From the NCBI GenBank assembly GCA_014378125.1, contig JACMOG010000417.1:1-6008 (forward strand): DNA of 6,008 nucleotides, read 5' to 3'. The DNA comes from Vitreoscilla sp. (GTDB taxonomy: Bacteria; Pseudomonadota; Gammaproteobacteria; Burkholderiales; Burkholderiaceae). Numbering within the stretch: position 1 is the first letter of the stretch; each line of letters begins with the position of its first letter. Positions 6,007-6,008 of the stretch are shown piece by piece. The notes under the pieces were generated by a model that was not told the origin of the DNA, ran no database searches, and saw nothing but the letters and a program-made list of their open reading frames with translations. Position numbers and translations under genes: made by a program.

Positions 6007-6008
6007 AC

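Overview
The window is high-GC DNA with the gene content and protein character of a betaproteobacterium, most likely order Burkholderiales (inference). It carries the ftsK-lolA-rarA neighbourhood typical of that group. The C-terminal part of FtsK, LolA, RarA and a LivH/LivM permease pair all read like Burkholderiales proteins. I see no phage, plasmid, CRISPR, transposase, toxin-antitoxin or defence genes, and no new multi-gene system.

Layout: positions 1-894 are the 3' end of ftsK (+), truncated by the window edge. lolA (929-1549, +) follows almost immediately, separated by a 13-codon reading frame that overlaps both neighbours by ATGA. A 164-bp gap between convergent genes (1550-1713) holds a perfect 13-bp palindrome and further small hairpins. 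A lone cheW (1714-2247) lies on the minus strand. A 200-bp divergent gap (2248-2447) separates it from rarA (2448-3755, +). After a 198-bp gap with a possible promoter and structured leader come livH (3954-4877) and livM (4903-5994), both +. The window ends on a Shine-Dalgarno-like sequence, so the operon probably continues, as livG/livF in most such clusters.

The genes do not form one pathway. ftsK (chromosome segregation at the septum) and lolA (lipoprotein transfer to the outer membrane) look co-transcribed. cheW is a chemotaxis adaptor on its own transcript. rarA is a replication-fork maintenance AAA+ ATPase. livHM are the two membrane subunits of a branched-chain amino acid type ABC importer.

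The most notable observation is in ftsK. Roughly the first 340 bases encode an actinobacterial-type FtsK motor segment with GTC/CGG-rich codon use. The gene then switches, inside a highly conserved stretch, to a Burkholderiales-type FtsK with GTG/CGC-rich codon use. Either this is a chimeric assembly joined at a conserved region, or a true intragenic recombination. Secondary points are a RarA with several substitutions at normally conserved motif positions, the REP-like palindrome after lolA, and the possible structured leader of the liv operon.
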